This document shows positions 51,886 to 60,134 of a stretch of DNA of 64,000 nucleotides, one piece after another. The first letter of the stretch is position 1; every line of letters starts with the position of its first letter. The notes beneath the pieces are model-generated. The model did not search any database, was not told the origin of the DNA, and saw nothing but the letters and a program-made list of their open reading frames with translations. Position numbers and translations under genes: made by a program. This DNA comes from Orenia marismortui DSM 5156 (GTDB lineage: Bacteria; Bacillota; Halanaerobiia; Halobacteroidales; Halobacteroidaceae). The DNA lies in assembly GCF_000379025.1 (NCBI RefSeq), contig NZ_KB900621.1, positions 96,336 through 160,335 of the forward strand, read 5' to 3'.

Positions 51886-53262
51886 ATGAAAATATTAGCT
51901 GTAACTGCTTGTCCAACTGGTGTAGCTCATACTTATATGGCTGCTGAGGCTTTAGAAGGAGCTGCAAAGGAGAAAGGAATAGATATTAAGGTAGAGACTA
52001 GAGGTTCTGTTGGAGTAGAAAATGCTTTAACTACAGAAGATATTAAAGAAGCAGAAGCAATTATTGTTGCTGCTGATACCGATGCAGATGTTGATCGTTT
52101 TAAAGGAAAACCTGTTGTATCTGTTCCTGTAGGAGATGCTATTAAAGATCCTAAAGGATTAATTGACAGAGCTTTAGATAAGGCTAAAGATTTTGAGCCA
52201 CAAGAGGATTTATATTCTGATGTGGCAAAGCATAAGTCTGAAAGAAGAGAAGAAAGAAGTGGATTCTACAAGCACTTAATGAATGGTGTATCTAATATGT
52301 TACCTTTTGTTGTTGCTGGGGGATTGGCGATTGCTATATCATTTGTCTTTGGTATTAAGGCTTTTGAACAAGAAGGGACATTGGCTGCAGCATTGATGCA
52401 AATTGGTGGTGGAACAGCATTTGCTTTGATGATTCCAGTATTAGCAGGATTTATTGCTAGCTCTATTGCTGATCGACCTGGTTTTGCTCCTGGTATGGTT
52501 GGTGGTATGTTAGCTGCTAATATCGGTGCTGGTTTCTTAGGTGGTTTAGTAGCCGGTTTCTTAGCAGGTTATATTACTAAGTGGTTGAATGACACTATTA
52601 AGTTACCAAAGAATTTTCAAGGTTTAAAACCTGTATTGATTTTACCACTATTATCTGTTTTGATCGTAGGTTTATTAATGATCTATGTACTAGGTACACC
52701 GATGAAGAATATCATGGATGGATTGACAGCTTGGTTACAAGGAATGTCAGGTACAAATAGAGTATTGTTAGGTTTGATTTTGGGTGCAATGATGGCCTTT
52801 GATATGGGTGGTCCAGTTAATAAAGCAGCATATACCTTTGCAACTGGATTGTTAGCTTCAAAAGTTTATGCTCCAATGGCTGCAGTAATGGCTGCTGGAA
52901 TGGTACCACCATTAGGACTTGCATTAGCTACATTTATTGCTCCTAAGAAATTTGATAACCAACAGAAAGAAGCAGGTAAAGCAGCAGCAGTATTAGGAAT
53001 ATCTTTTATCACAGAAGGAGCAATTCCTTTTGCAGCAGCTGATCCAGTAAAAGTAATACCATCTATTATGGCAGGTTCTGCAGTAACAGGTGCTTTATCA
53101 ATGTTATTTAATGCTACTTTAAGAGCTCCTCATGGTGGAATCTTTACTGTATTCATTCCTGGAGCAGTAGGCAATGTATTGATGTATGCTGTATCTATCT
53201 TAGTTGGTACAGTGGTAACTGCTTTATTAATCAGTAGCTTAAAAGATGAAGTTAAAGCATAA
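51886..53262 (+). CDS. fruA: Fructose PTS EIIBC component
   Basis: 458-residue membrane component. EIIB (~1-100) has the phosphorylated Cys9 in TACPTGVAHT; after a linker (~105-125), EIIC (~130-458) has about nine helices and motifs GGPVNKAAYTF and FITEGAIPFAAADP. It takes up fructose as fructose-1-phosphate, the FruK substrate. AAAGGGGGAAA SD. Last gene of the operon, with a terminator. Confidence 0.93.
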   Translation: MKILAVTACPTGVAHTYMAAEALEGAAKEKGIDIKVETRGSVGVENALTTEDIKEAEAIIVAADTDADVDRFKGKPVVSVPVGDAIKDPKGLIDRALDKAKDFEPQEDLYSDVAKHKSERREERSGFYKHLMNGVSNMLPFVVAGGLAIAISFVFGIKAFEQEGTLAAALMQIGGGTAFALMIPVLAGFIASSIADRPGFAPGMVGGMLAANIGAGFLGGLVAGFLAGYITKWLNDTIKLPKNFQGLKPVLILPLLSVLIVGLLMIYVLGTPMKNIMDGLTAWLQGMSGTNRVLLGLILGAMMAFDMGGPVNKAAYTFATGLLASKVYAPMAAVMAAGMVPPLGLALATFIAPKKFDNQQKEAGKAAAVLGISFITEGAIPFAAADPVKVIPSIMAGSAVTGALSMLFNATLRAPHGGIFTVFIPGAVGNVLMYAVSILVGTVVTALLISSLKDEVKA

Positions 53263-53281
53263 TATAAATTAATTATTTAAT

Positions 53282-53308
53282 AAAAATGCCCCATTTGGGG
53301 CATTTTTT
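53282..53308 (+). terminator. Terminator of the fructose operon
   Basis: AAAAATGCCCCA pairs with TGGGGCATTTTTT around TT. Confidence 0.93.
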
Positions 53309-53384
53309 AATTGTTATTATAAATGATTATTATAGTGTTTAAATATTTTTAAATACATAATTTCTTATATAATTTAAAGAATTA

Positions 53385-53414
53385 TTGACACAATTATCAT
53401 AAAAATGGTATAAT
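53385..53414 (+). promoter_or_regulatory. Promoter of the beta-barrel gene
   Basis: TTGACA (53385-53390), 18-bp spacer, TATAAT (53409-53414), with TGG before the -10 box (extended -10). Confidence 0.75.
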
Positions 53415-53451
53415 ATCTAAAAAGAAACAAAATAATTATTGGGGGCTTATA

Positions 53452-54015
53452 ATGAAAAATAAACTTATTTTAACTATCTTGGTAACATTAATTTTAGGAA
53501 TGACTATTAATGTGAGTGCGGCTAATTATAAAGATGAGTTAGAAGGATATGGAGGGCTTAGTTATTATACTTTCGACGAAGATAAAGTTGGTGAAGATTC
53601 TAGTGTAGGATTTTTTACTGGTATTAGAAAATGGAATTCTGATAAATTAGCATTTGGAGCAGAATTTAACTATACAAGCTATGATTTTGAAGCAGTAGAA
53701 TATGATGGTTTTTATGGTTTGTATTATTACAATGTAGATGTTTCTTTAATTGGTCTTTTAGGTACTCTTACATATAAATTATCAGATAATATATCTTTAA
53801 ATGGTGCTTTAGGATATTATTCTTATGACGTTGATTCTTATGAATTAGATTCTGATTCAGAAAGTGATTTAGGAATTAAATTTGGTATAGAGACAGCTAT
53901 GCCGCTTAGTACTAACATGGACTTTGTAGGAAAAATTTCTTATAGAGTTCTTGAAATTGAAGATGCTGATTTTGATGGGTTAGAGTTATCTACTGGATTT
54001 ACAGTTAGGTTTTAA
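53452..54015 (+). CDS. Predicted outer-membrane beta-barrel protein
   Basis: 187-residue exported protein. The signal peptide ends near VSAANY. The mature part alternates polar and aromatic/hydrophobic residues (GGLSYYTFDED, AFGAEFNYTSYDF, ISLNGALGYYSYDV), as expected for about eight strands, and ends in Phe (STGFTVRF), the typical recognition signal for outer-membrane assembly. It supports a diderm envelope. No closer family is recognised. Own promoter and terminator; SD GGGGG. Confidence 0.75.
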   Translation: MKNKLILTILVTLILGMTINVSAANYKDELEGYGGLSYYTFDEDKVGEDSSVGFFTGIRKWNSDKLAFGAEFNYTSYDFEAVEYDGFYGLYYYNVDVSLIGLLGTLTYKLSDNISLNGALGYYSYDVDSYELDSDSESDLGIKFGIETAMPLSTNMDFVGKISYRVLEIEDADFDGLELSTGFTVRF

Positions 54016-54030
54016 TATATGATAACAATG

Positions 54031-54058
54031 AAAAGAGCCAATATCGGCTCTTTTTTTA
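54031..54058 (+). terminator. Terminator of the beta-barrel gene
   Basis: AAAAGAGCC pairs with GGCTCTTTT around AATATC, followed by Ts. Confidence 0.9.
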
Positions 54059-54249
54059 TTTTAGGGTTAGAAAAATAAAAGCCTAGACCTGTTTTGCTAA
54101 AGATTAACTATTCTCAATGTTCAAATATTGTGTTTTTAAAGAAATTATTATATAATTTATAAAAAGTCTTTTATTAATAATCTTTATATTAATTTATACA
54201 TTTACAACAACATACTTTAAATATATATCAGCCTTTGAGGTGAAAACAA

Positions 54250-55248
54250 ATGAGAAAAAATTTAGGAAGACGAGAAAAGGTACTTGATTTATTGTATCAA
54301 GCCGAGGGGAATTATTTATCTGGAGAAGAGTTAAGTAATAAATTAGGAGTTTCTCGCACAACAATCTGGAAGTATATTAAATATTTGCGAGAGGCAGGAT
54401 ATCATATTGACTCTTCATCAAAGATTGGCTATAGATTAATTACTCCTGCTGATAATTTATTACCAGAAGAGATTAAACGTAATCTGAATACAGATGTAAT
54501 TGGTCAAAAGATAATTTATTATAAAGAGATAGAATCGACCAATGATGCAGCTAAGAAGTTAGCTCAAAGTGGACTAAAAGAAGGAACAATAGTTGTCTCT
54601 GAGGAGCAGAAGAAAGGTAAGGGGCGTTTAGGTAAAGAGTTCTGTAGTCCTTTAGGAGGGATTTGGATATCCTGCATTCTGCGCCCTGATATCAAGCCTA
54701 CCTTGGCTACTAGAGCTACCTATATTGCTTCTTTAGCTATAGTTAAGACGATAAATAAGCTAAGTGATGTAGATGCTAAGATAAAATGGCCTAATGACAT
54801 TTTAGTTGGAGACAAGAAGGTTAGTGGAATTTTGACTGAGATGGGTGCTGAGTTAGATAGAGTTGATTACCTAGTAGTTGGGATGGGAATTAACCTTAAT
54901 TTTCCTTTAGATAGTTTTGACAAATCTTTACATAATAAAGTAACTACTATCTATCATGAGACAAGCAAGAAGATAAGTAGAGTTAAATTTGTACAGGTTC
55001 TATTAGAAGAGATAGAGGTGATTTATCAGAAATTAAATGACTTTGAAGATATATTAGAAGAGTGGAAAGAATATTCTTATACAATTGGTAAGCAGGTTCA
55101 GGTAGAGAGTAGTAAGGAGAAAGTTTCAGGAACAGCTATTGATATAGCTAGTGATGGTGCTTTAATTGTTAAAGTGGGCAATGAAATAAGAAAGTTTTAT
55201 TCTGGAGAAGTTTCTTTAGGTCATAGTAATTTTAGTTCAGGAAATTAA
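54250..55248 (+). CDS. birA: Bifunctional biotin ligase / biotin repressor
   Basis: 332-residue BirA. The N-terminal winged HTH (~1-65, LSGEELSNKLGVSRTTIWKYI) is followed by the biotin-protein ligase domain with GKGRLGKEFCSP, KWPNDILVGDKKVSGIL and a C-terminal SH3-like domain. It attaches biotin to carboxylases and probably represses biotin genes, none of which is nearby. It is first in the order birA-coaX-dusB, which also occurs in clostridia. A repeat element separates birA from coaX. SD GAGGTG. Confidence 0.94.
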   Translation: MRKNLGRREKVLDLLYQAEGNYLSGEELSNKLGVSRTTIWKYIKYLREAGYHIDSSSKIGYRLITPADNLLPEEIKRNLNTDVIGQKIIYYKEIESTNDAAKKLAQSGLKEGTIVVSEEQKKGKGRLGKEFCSPLGGIWISCILRPDIKPTLATRATYIASLAIVKTINKLSDVDAKIKWPNDILVGDKKVSGILTEMGAELDRVDYLVVGMGINLNFPLDSFDKSLHNKVTTIYHETSKKISRVKFVQVLLEEIEVIYQKLNDFEDILEEWKEYSYTIGKQVQVESSKEKVSGTAIDIASDGALIVKVGNEIRKFYSGEVSLGHSNFSSGN

Positions 55249-55378
55249 TATAATTTTTCCAACTTTAGAATGAGGTTTAAAATGAAGTAAAGTTGGAGAA
55301 CAGTGACAAGTGACTAGTAACGAGTGACGAGTAAAAAATATAAAAATATTATAGAATTCACTTTGGACATTTATATAG
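55249..55378. repeat. Heptad-phased repeat element, one-armed (copy 8)
   Basis: About 130 bp between birA and coaX. It carries AGTGACA, AGTGACT, AGTAACG, AGTGACG and AGTAAAA units, related to the 42117 element, but lacks the inverted second arm. Ends (TATAATTTTTCCAAC and GTTTGGA-like CTTTGGACATTTATATA) resemble the family's terminal repeats. Probably a deleted copy. Confidence 0.6.
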
Positions 55379-55406
55379 ATAATAATGTGATGAGGAGAGG
55401 AAGTTA

Positions 55407-56171
55407 ATGATTTTAGCTATAGATGTAGGTAATACTAATACTGTGTTGGGTTTATATGAACAAGATGAATTACTAATAGATTGGAGAGTTTCTACAGATA
55501 GAGGTAAGACTATTGATGAATATGGAATTTTATTCAGAAATCTTTTTGAGAGTAACAGTTTTAAATTAGAAGAGATTGATAGAATTATTATTTCATCGGT
55601 TGTTCCACCAGTGATTAACACTTTAGATGAGGTAGCTATTAAGTACTTTGGAGTAGAAGCTTTAATTATAGGTCCAGGAGTTAAAACTGGGATTAATATA
55701 AAGATGGATAATCCAAAAGAAGTAGGGGCAGATAGAATTGTAAATACAGTAGCAGCTAATAACTTATATGGTGGGCCAGCCATTATTATTGATTTTGGGA
55801 CAGCAACTACTTTTGATGTACTATCTAAACAAGGTGAATATGTCGGTGGGGTTATTGCTCCTGGTATTGGAATATCAACAGAAGCTTTATTTAATCAAGC
55901 TGCTAAATTACCTAAAATTGAGTTGAATTTTCCTCCCAAGGTAATTGCTAAAAATACTCATAATGCCTTACAATCTGGTATTTTATATGGTTTTGTTAGT
56001 CAAGTTGATGGAATTGTAAAGAGGATGAAAGAAGAGATATCTGAGGAAATTAAAGTGATAGCTACTGGAGGTTTAGCTGAGTTGATCAGTCCATATTCTG
56101 AAGAGATAGATATACATAATGAATTTCTTACATTAGAGGGATTAAGGTTTATTGAGAAGATGAATAGATAG
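55407..56171 (+). CDS. coaX: Type III pantothenate kinase
   Basis: 254-residue CoaX, the first step of coenzyme A synthesis from pantothenate. MILAIDVGNTNTVLG holds the phosphate-binding loop, GADRIVN and IIDFGTATTFD are the other ASKHA-fold motifs, and GVIAPGIGIS follows. ATP use without feedback by CoA is known for the family. Start ATG after GAGGAGAGG. Follows birA and precedes dusB. Confidence 0.95.
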   Translation: MILAIDVGNTNTVLGLYEQDELLIDWRVSTDRGKTIDEYGILFRNLFESNSFKLEEIDRIIISSVVPPVINTLDEVAIKYFGVEALIIGPGVKTGINIKMDNPKEVGADRIVNTVAANNLYGGPAIIIDFGTATTFDVLSKQGEYVGGVIAPGIGISTEALFNQAAKLPKIELNFPPKVIAKNTHNALQSGILYGFVSQVDGIVKRMKEEISEEIKVIATGGLAELISPYSEEIDIHNEFLTLEGLRFIEKMNR

Positions 56172-56380
56172 TAGTTGCTAGTCAAAACTAAGAGTAAAAT
56201 TTCTATTTAATTTTTATGATTCAGCTAAAGGTTAGTGTTGCTGCTGATATAGAGTGATGATAATCATTTTTTATTAACTAATAGTTAAAATTTATTTAAT
56301 ATAAATTAAAGTATCAAAGGAGACTTTTAGGTTTCCTTTTTATCTTTGTAGCGTATTTAAATGTAAAAGAGGTGATGATA

Positions 56381-57349
56381 TTGTTGATAGGAGATTTAGA
56401 ATTAGATAATCCAGTAATTTTAGCACCAATGGCAGGTGTTACTGATTTACCATATCGCAAGATAGTTAAGAAGATGGGATGTGGCTTAGTATGTACAGAG
56501 ATGGTAAGTGCAAATGGATTGATTCATAATAATAGAAGAACAGAAGAGATGCTAGAGATAGATACAGAGGAACGGCCGGTTTCTTTACAGATATTTGGTA
56601 ATGATCCAGAAGTTATGGCTAAAGCAGCTAAAATAGTAGAATCTGTCAGTCAGCCTGAGATAATAGATTTAAATGTAGGATGTCCTACTCCTAAAATTGT
56701 CAAAAATGGCTATGGTTCTGCTTTAATGAAAGAACCTAGACTACTTGCTCAGATAGTTAAAAGTATGGTCGAAGCTGTTAATACACCTGTTACTATTAAG
56801 ATTAGAACAGGTTGGGATCAAGATAATATTAATGCTGTAGAAATAGCTAAAATTGCAGAGAATAATGGTGCTCAAGCTATAGCAGTACATGGTAGAACTA
56901 GAAGTCAATTTTATAGTGGTAAAGCAGATTGGAGCATTATAGCTGATGTAAAGAGATCTGTTTCTATTCCTGTAATAGGTAATGGTGATATTTTTAGTCC
57001 AGAGGATGCTATAAAAATGATAGATGAGACGGGTTGTGACGGTATAATGATTGGAAGGGGAGCTCAAGGTAATCCCTGGATATTTAAAAGAACTGCTCAC
57101 TATCTAAAAACTGGAGAGTTATTGCCATTGCCAAAATCATCTGAGAAGATAGATATAGCTATTGAGCACTTAGATAATCTAGTAGATTATAAAGGAGAGT
57201 ATGTAGCAGTTAGAGAGATGAGAAAGCATACATCATGGTATATTAAAGGTCTTCGCAATTGTACAGTGATAAAAGATATGTTAAACCAGACGAAAAATGC
57301 ATTTAAAATGAAAGATATATTATTAGAATATAGAGCTCAGTTAAGCTGA
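56381..57349 (+). CDS. dusB: tRNA-dihydrouridine synthase
   Basis: FMN enzyme (~322 aa) that reduces uridines in tRNA D-loops. The N-terminal VILAPMAGVTDLPYR, the catalytic Cys in NVGCPTPKIVKNGYGSAL, and AVHGRTRSQFYSG are all present. The TTG at 56381 is 8 nt after GAGG and gives the usual N-terminus; the ORF could open at GTG 56372 within the SD. Third gene of birA-coaX-dusB. A terminator overlaps its end. Confidence 0.93.
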   Translation: MLIGDLELDNPVILAPMAGVTDLPYRKIVKKMGCGLVCTEMVSANGLIHNNRRTEEMLEIDTEERPVSLQIFGNDPEVMAKAAKIVESVSQPEIIDLNVGCPTPKIVKNGYGSALMKEPRLLAQIVKSMVEAVNTPVTIKIRTGWDQDNINAVEIAKIAENNGAQAIAVHGRTRSQFYSGKADWSIIADVKRSVSIPVIGNGDIFSPEDAIKMIDETGCDGIMIGRGAQGNPWIFKRTAHYLKTGELLPLPKSSEKIDIAIEHLDNLVDYKGEYVAVREMRKHTSWYIKGLRNCTVIKDMLNQTKNAFKMKDILLEYRAQLS

Positions 57350-57375
57350 CATCAATTTTGATGTCAGCTTTTTTT
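57343..57375 (+). terminator. Terminator after dusB
   Basis: AAGCTGACATCAA pairs with TTGATGTCAGCTT, followed by Ts. The stop codon of dusB is in the left arm. Confidence 0.92.
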
Positions 57376-57455
57376 CTTTTTTATACATAAATTTTAGATA
57401 GTTGTTACATATTAAATTGAGAGTTTTATAGTAAAATTTTCAAGAGGTGGTAGTG

Positions 57456-58373
57456 ATGAAGAGAGTTATAAGTATTAGTTTAGGTTCCTCAACAAGAGAC
57501 CATAAGGTAGAAATAGATATTCTAGGAGAACATTTTATCATTGAACGAATTGGTACAAATGGTGATATTGATCAAGCTATTAAATTATTTAAACAGTTAG
57601 ATGGAAACGTAGATGCTTTTGGTCTAGGAGGGATAGATCTATATTTATATGCAGGCAAGAAAAAATATTTATTAAGAGATGCTAAAAAAATAGTAAAAAA
57701 CATTAACAAAACTCCTATAGTTGATGGAAGTGGTTTGAAAAATACTTTAGAAAGAGCTGCTATTAGGTCTATTAATAACAAAGTAGATTTAAAAAATAAA
57801 AAAGTTTTAATAGTTTGTGCATTAGATAGGTTTGGGATGGCGGAAGCTTTTAATAATATAGGAGCAGATTTGTTAATTGGTGACTTAATCTTTGGACTTG
57901 GACTGCCTGTACCTCTTAAATCTTTAGAGATTTTATATAATGTAGCTAAAATTATTATGCCTGTGGTAAGCAAGTTACCCTTTAACCTTTTATATCCAAC
58001 AGGAAATGAACAAGAGAATATAAAGAATAAATATAATAAATACTATGATTGGGCTGATATTATAGCAGGTGATTTTCATTACATAAAGAGATATCTGCCA
58101 AAGGATTTAGATAATAAGGTTGTTATAACTAATACAATAACTTCATCAGATGTGAACTTATTAAAGGATAGAGGGATAAGTAAGTTAATAACAACTACAC
58201 CGGAATTTAGAGGTCGGTCTTTTGGCACCAATGTAATGGAAGCAGTTCTGGTTACATTATTAGATAAGCCTTTAGAAGAAATTAGAATTTCAGATTATTT
58301 AAATATATTACGTGAAATTAAGTTTGAACCACGAATTGAAGATTTTGATCAATTTTATATGTCAAATAATTAA
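57456..58373 (+). CDS. Conserved protein of unknown function, partner of the AAR-like gene
   Basis: About 305 residues. The sequence starts KRVISISLGSSTRDHKVE; it contains AFGLGGIDLYLYAGKKKY, VDGSGLKNTLER, KVLIVCALDRFGMAEAF and TTPEFRGRSFGTNVMEA. The middle LIVCALDRFGMAEAF segment could be a Rossmann-like strand-turn-helix, and such proteins are often labelled quinate 5-dehydrogenase in databases, but I see no evidence for that reaction. ATG 57456 is 8 nt after GAGG. It is 47 bp before an acyl-ACP-reductase-like gene, so the two probably work together. Confidence 0.65.
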   Translation: MKRVISISLGSSTRDHKVEIDILGEHFIIERIGTNGDIDQAIKLFKQLDGNVDAFGLGGIDLYLYAGKKKYLLRDAKKIVKNINKTPIVDGSGLKNTLERAAIRSINNKVDLKNKKVLIVCALDRFGMAEAFNNIGADLLIGDLIFGLGLPVPLKSLEILYNVAKIIMPVVSKLPFNLLYPTGNEQENIKNKYNKYYDWADIIAGDFHYIKRYLPKDLDNKVVITNTITSSDVNLLKDRGISKLITTTPEFRGRSFGTNVMEAVLVTLLDKPLEEIRISDYLNILREIKFEPRIEDFDQFYMSNN

Positions 58374-58420
58374 GAGGTTATAGAGATATAATTTGCTCCA
58401 AGTTATGAGGAGGTAAAGCA

Positions 58421-59491
58421 ATGAACAAATTTGGTTTTATTATTCATCCACTTACAATAAAAGATATTGCTAGAAAATTTCCTGTTTCTAAATTTTTCTC
58501 TGATGATTTAATGAAGAAGGTAATTAAACTAGTACCCCCATTTAAAGCATCTAAGATAACAGGTGTTAAGTCAGATTTAGGAATTGAAACCGAAGGATAT
58601 TTTATATGTTGTCCACTTACATCAAAACAGATGATAGAAGCTCCAGTAGAGGAAGTGATGGAAAAGATTATTTCGGCTGGAAATATAGCCATAGATTTAG
58701 GATGTCAAATTGTAGGTTTAGGTGCATTTACTTCTGTAGTAGGGGACAAAGGAGTTACAGTAGCCAAAAATTTAGATATTCCAGTAACTACAGGGAACAG
58801 CTATACAGTTGCCACTGCTTTAGAAGGGACTAAATTAGCTAGTGATATAATGGGAATTAATATAAAGAAAAGTAATATATTAATTGTAGGAGCAACTGGA
58901 TCTATAGGTAAAGCCTGTACAAGGATTTTAGCTAGAGATAATAATTATTTGATGTTAGCTGCTAGGAGAGAAGAGAAGCTAGAAGAGTTGGCTCAAGAGA
59001 TAAGGGGTAAATACAATACCCAGGTAAAATTTAGTGTTGATTTAAATAGCTTATTACCAGAGGCTGATATAATTATTACAGTTTCAAGTTCAATAAATAG
59101 TTTAATTGATGTTTCTTTATTAAGATCAGGAGCTATTGTTTGTGATATTGCTCGTCCTAGAGATGTTGCAGAAGAAGTTGCTTGTAAAAGAGAGGATATC
59201 TTAGTCATAGATGGAGGAATAGTAGAGGTGCCAGGAAAAGTACAGTTTAATTTAGATTTTGGTTTTCCTCCAGGAACATCTTATGCATGTATGGCAGAAA
59301 CAATGATCTTGGCATTAGAAGGAAGGCTTGAAAACTATAGTTTGGGACCAGAACTTGAAATGGAAAGAATATTAGAAATAAGTAGTTTAGCTATAAAACA
59401 TGGTTTTAAATTATCGAGTCTTAGAAGCCTAGAAAGAGAGATAACTTTACAGCAACTTAGTAAGGTTAGAAGAATACTAAGCTCCACTTGA
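58421..59491 (+). CDS. Acyl-ACP reductase-like (AAR-like) NAD(P)-dependent oxidoreductase
   Basis: 356 residues. The overall pattern resembles cyanobacterial long-chain acyl-ACP reductase: FGFIIHPLT at the N-terminus, IVGLGAFTSVVGD, TTGNSYTVATALEGTK, the Rossmann motif VGATGSIGKACTRIL (~residues 152-166), VIDGGIVEVPG, and SYACMAETMILALEG with Cys290 at the position of the catalytic Cys of AAR. That enzyme reduces acyl-ACP to fatty aldehyde; the substrate here is unknown. It is the second gene of a pair between dusB and greA. GGAGGTAAAGC SD. Confidence 0.7.
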   Translation: MNKFGFIIHPLTIKDIARKFPVSKFFSDDLMKKVIKLVPPFKASKITGVKSDLGIETEGYFICCPLTSKQMIEAPVEEVMEKIISAGNIAIDLGCQIVGLGAFTSVVGDKGVTVAKNLDIPVTTGNSYTVATALEGTKLASDIMGINIKKSNILIVGATGSIGKACTRILARDNNYLMLAARREEKLEELAQEIRGKYNTQVKFSVDLNSLLPEADIIITVSSSINSLIDVSLLRSGAIVCDIARPRDVAEEVACKREDILVIDGGIVEVPGKVQFNLDFGFPPGTSYACMAETMILALEGRLENYSLGPELEMERILEISSLAIKHGFKLSSLRSLEREITLQQLSKVRRILSST

Positions 59492-59516
59492 CAAATTTTT
59501 CAAATTGAGCTATAAT
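59488..59516 (+). promoter_or_regulatory. Promoter 1 of greA-lysS
   Basis: TTGACA (59488-59493), 17-bp spacer, TATAAT (59511-59516), overlapping the stop codon of the AAR-like gene. Confidence 0.8.
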
Positions 59517-59557
59517 AAATTATTAAAGTGGATTAAATAGTGTTAGGCTAATATGTC

Positions 59558-59586
59558 TTGACACTATTTTATATTTTTGAAATAAT
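59558..59586 (+). promoter_or_regulatory. Promoter 2 of greA-lysS
   Basis: TTGACA (59558-59563), 17-bp spacer, AATAAT (59581-59586). The -35 region (59549-59567) is identical over 19 bp to that of malE, and is flanked by AAATAGTGT and ACACTATTT inverted repeats (59535 and 59561). Confidence 0.65.
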
Positions 59587-59624
59587 AAATATATTATCAT
59601 AATAAAGAAAAGGGGTAATTCAGA

Positions 59625-60101
59625 ATGAAAGAAGAGCGTGTTGTTATATCTGAAGAAGGATTAAATAAATTAAAAGAAGAATTACAATACCTCAGAGGAC
59701 CGAAACGAAAAGAGGTAGCTCAAAGAATAAAAGAAGCAAGAGCCCTTGGTGATATCAGTGAAAACTCTGAATATGATGATGCTAAAAATGAACAAGCTTT
59801 TGTAGAAGGAAGGATAAAAGAGCTTGAGCAGATGGTGAAAAATGCTGAGGTTTTAAATACAGAAGAGATAGATACTACTAAAGTGAGCATAGGGACTAGG
59901 GTAAAAATTAAAGATTTAGACTTTGATGAAGAAGAAGAATATACAATAGTTGGATCTACAGAATCTAATCCAGATGATCAAAAGATTTCTAATTCTTCGC
60001 CGATTGGTAAAGGTTTAATGGGACATAGTGTTGGAGATGTAGTTGAAATTAATGTACCAGCTGGAACAATTAAATTTGAAATTTTATCAATTAAAAAATA
60101 G
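59625..60101 (+). CDS. greA: Transcription elongation factor GreA
   Basis: 158-residue GreA that reactivates backtracked RNA polymerase. The N-terminal coiled coil carries [23 protein letters not shown] with the acidic tip residues (Asp, Glu), and the C-terminal domain ends with [21 protein letters not shown] after AAGGGG. Followed 33 bp later by lysS, a pairing seen in many clostridia. Confidence 0.96.
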   Translation: MKEERVVISEEGLNKLKEELQYLRGPKRKEVAQRIKEARALGDISENSEYDDAKNEQAFVEGRIKELEQMVKNAEVLNTEEIDTTKVSIGTRVKIKDLDFDEEEEYTIVGSTESNPDDQKISNSSPIGKGLMGHSVGDVVEINVPAGTIKFEILSIKK

Positions 60102-60134
60102 TATATTTAATACAATTTGGGGGTATATAAGATT

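Noticed and set aside
59492..59624. T-box leader for lysS
   Set aside because: The gap upstream of greA-lysS is short and shows only promoters; no T-box motif or terminator/antiterminator pair.
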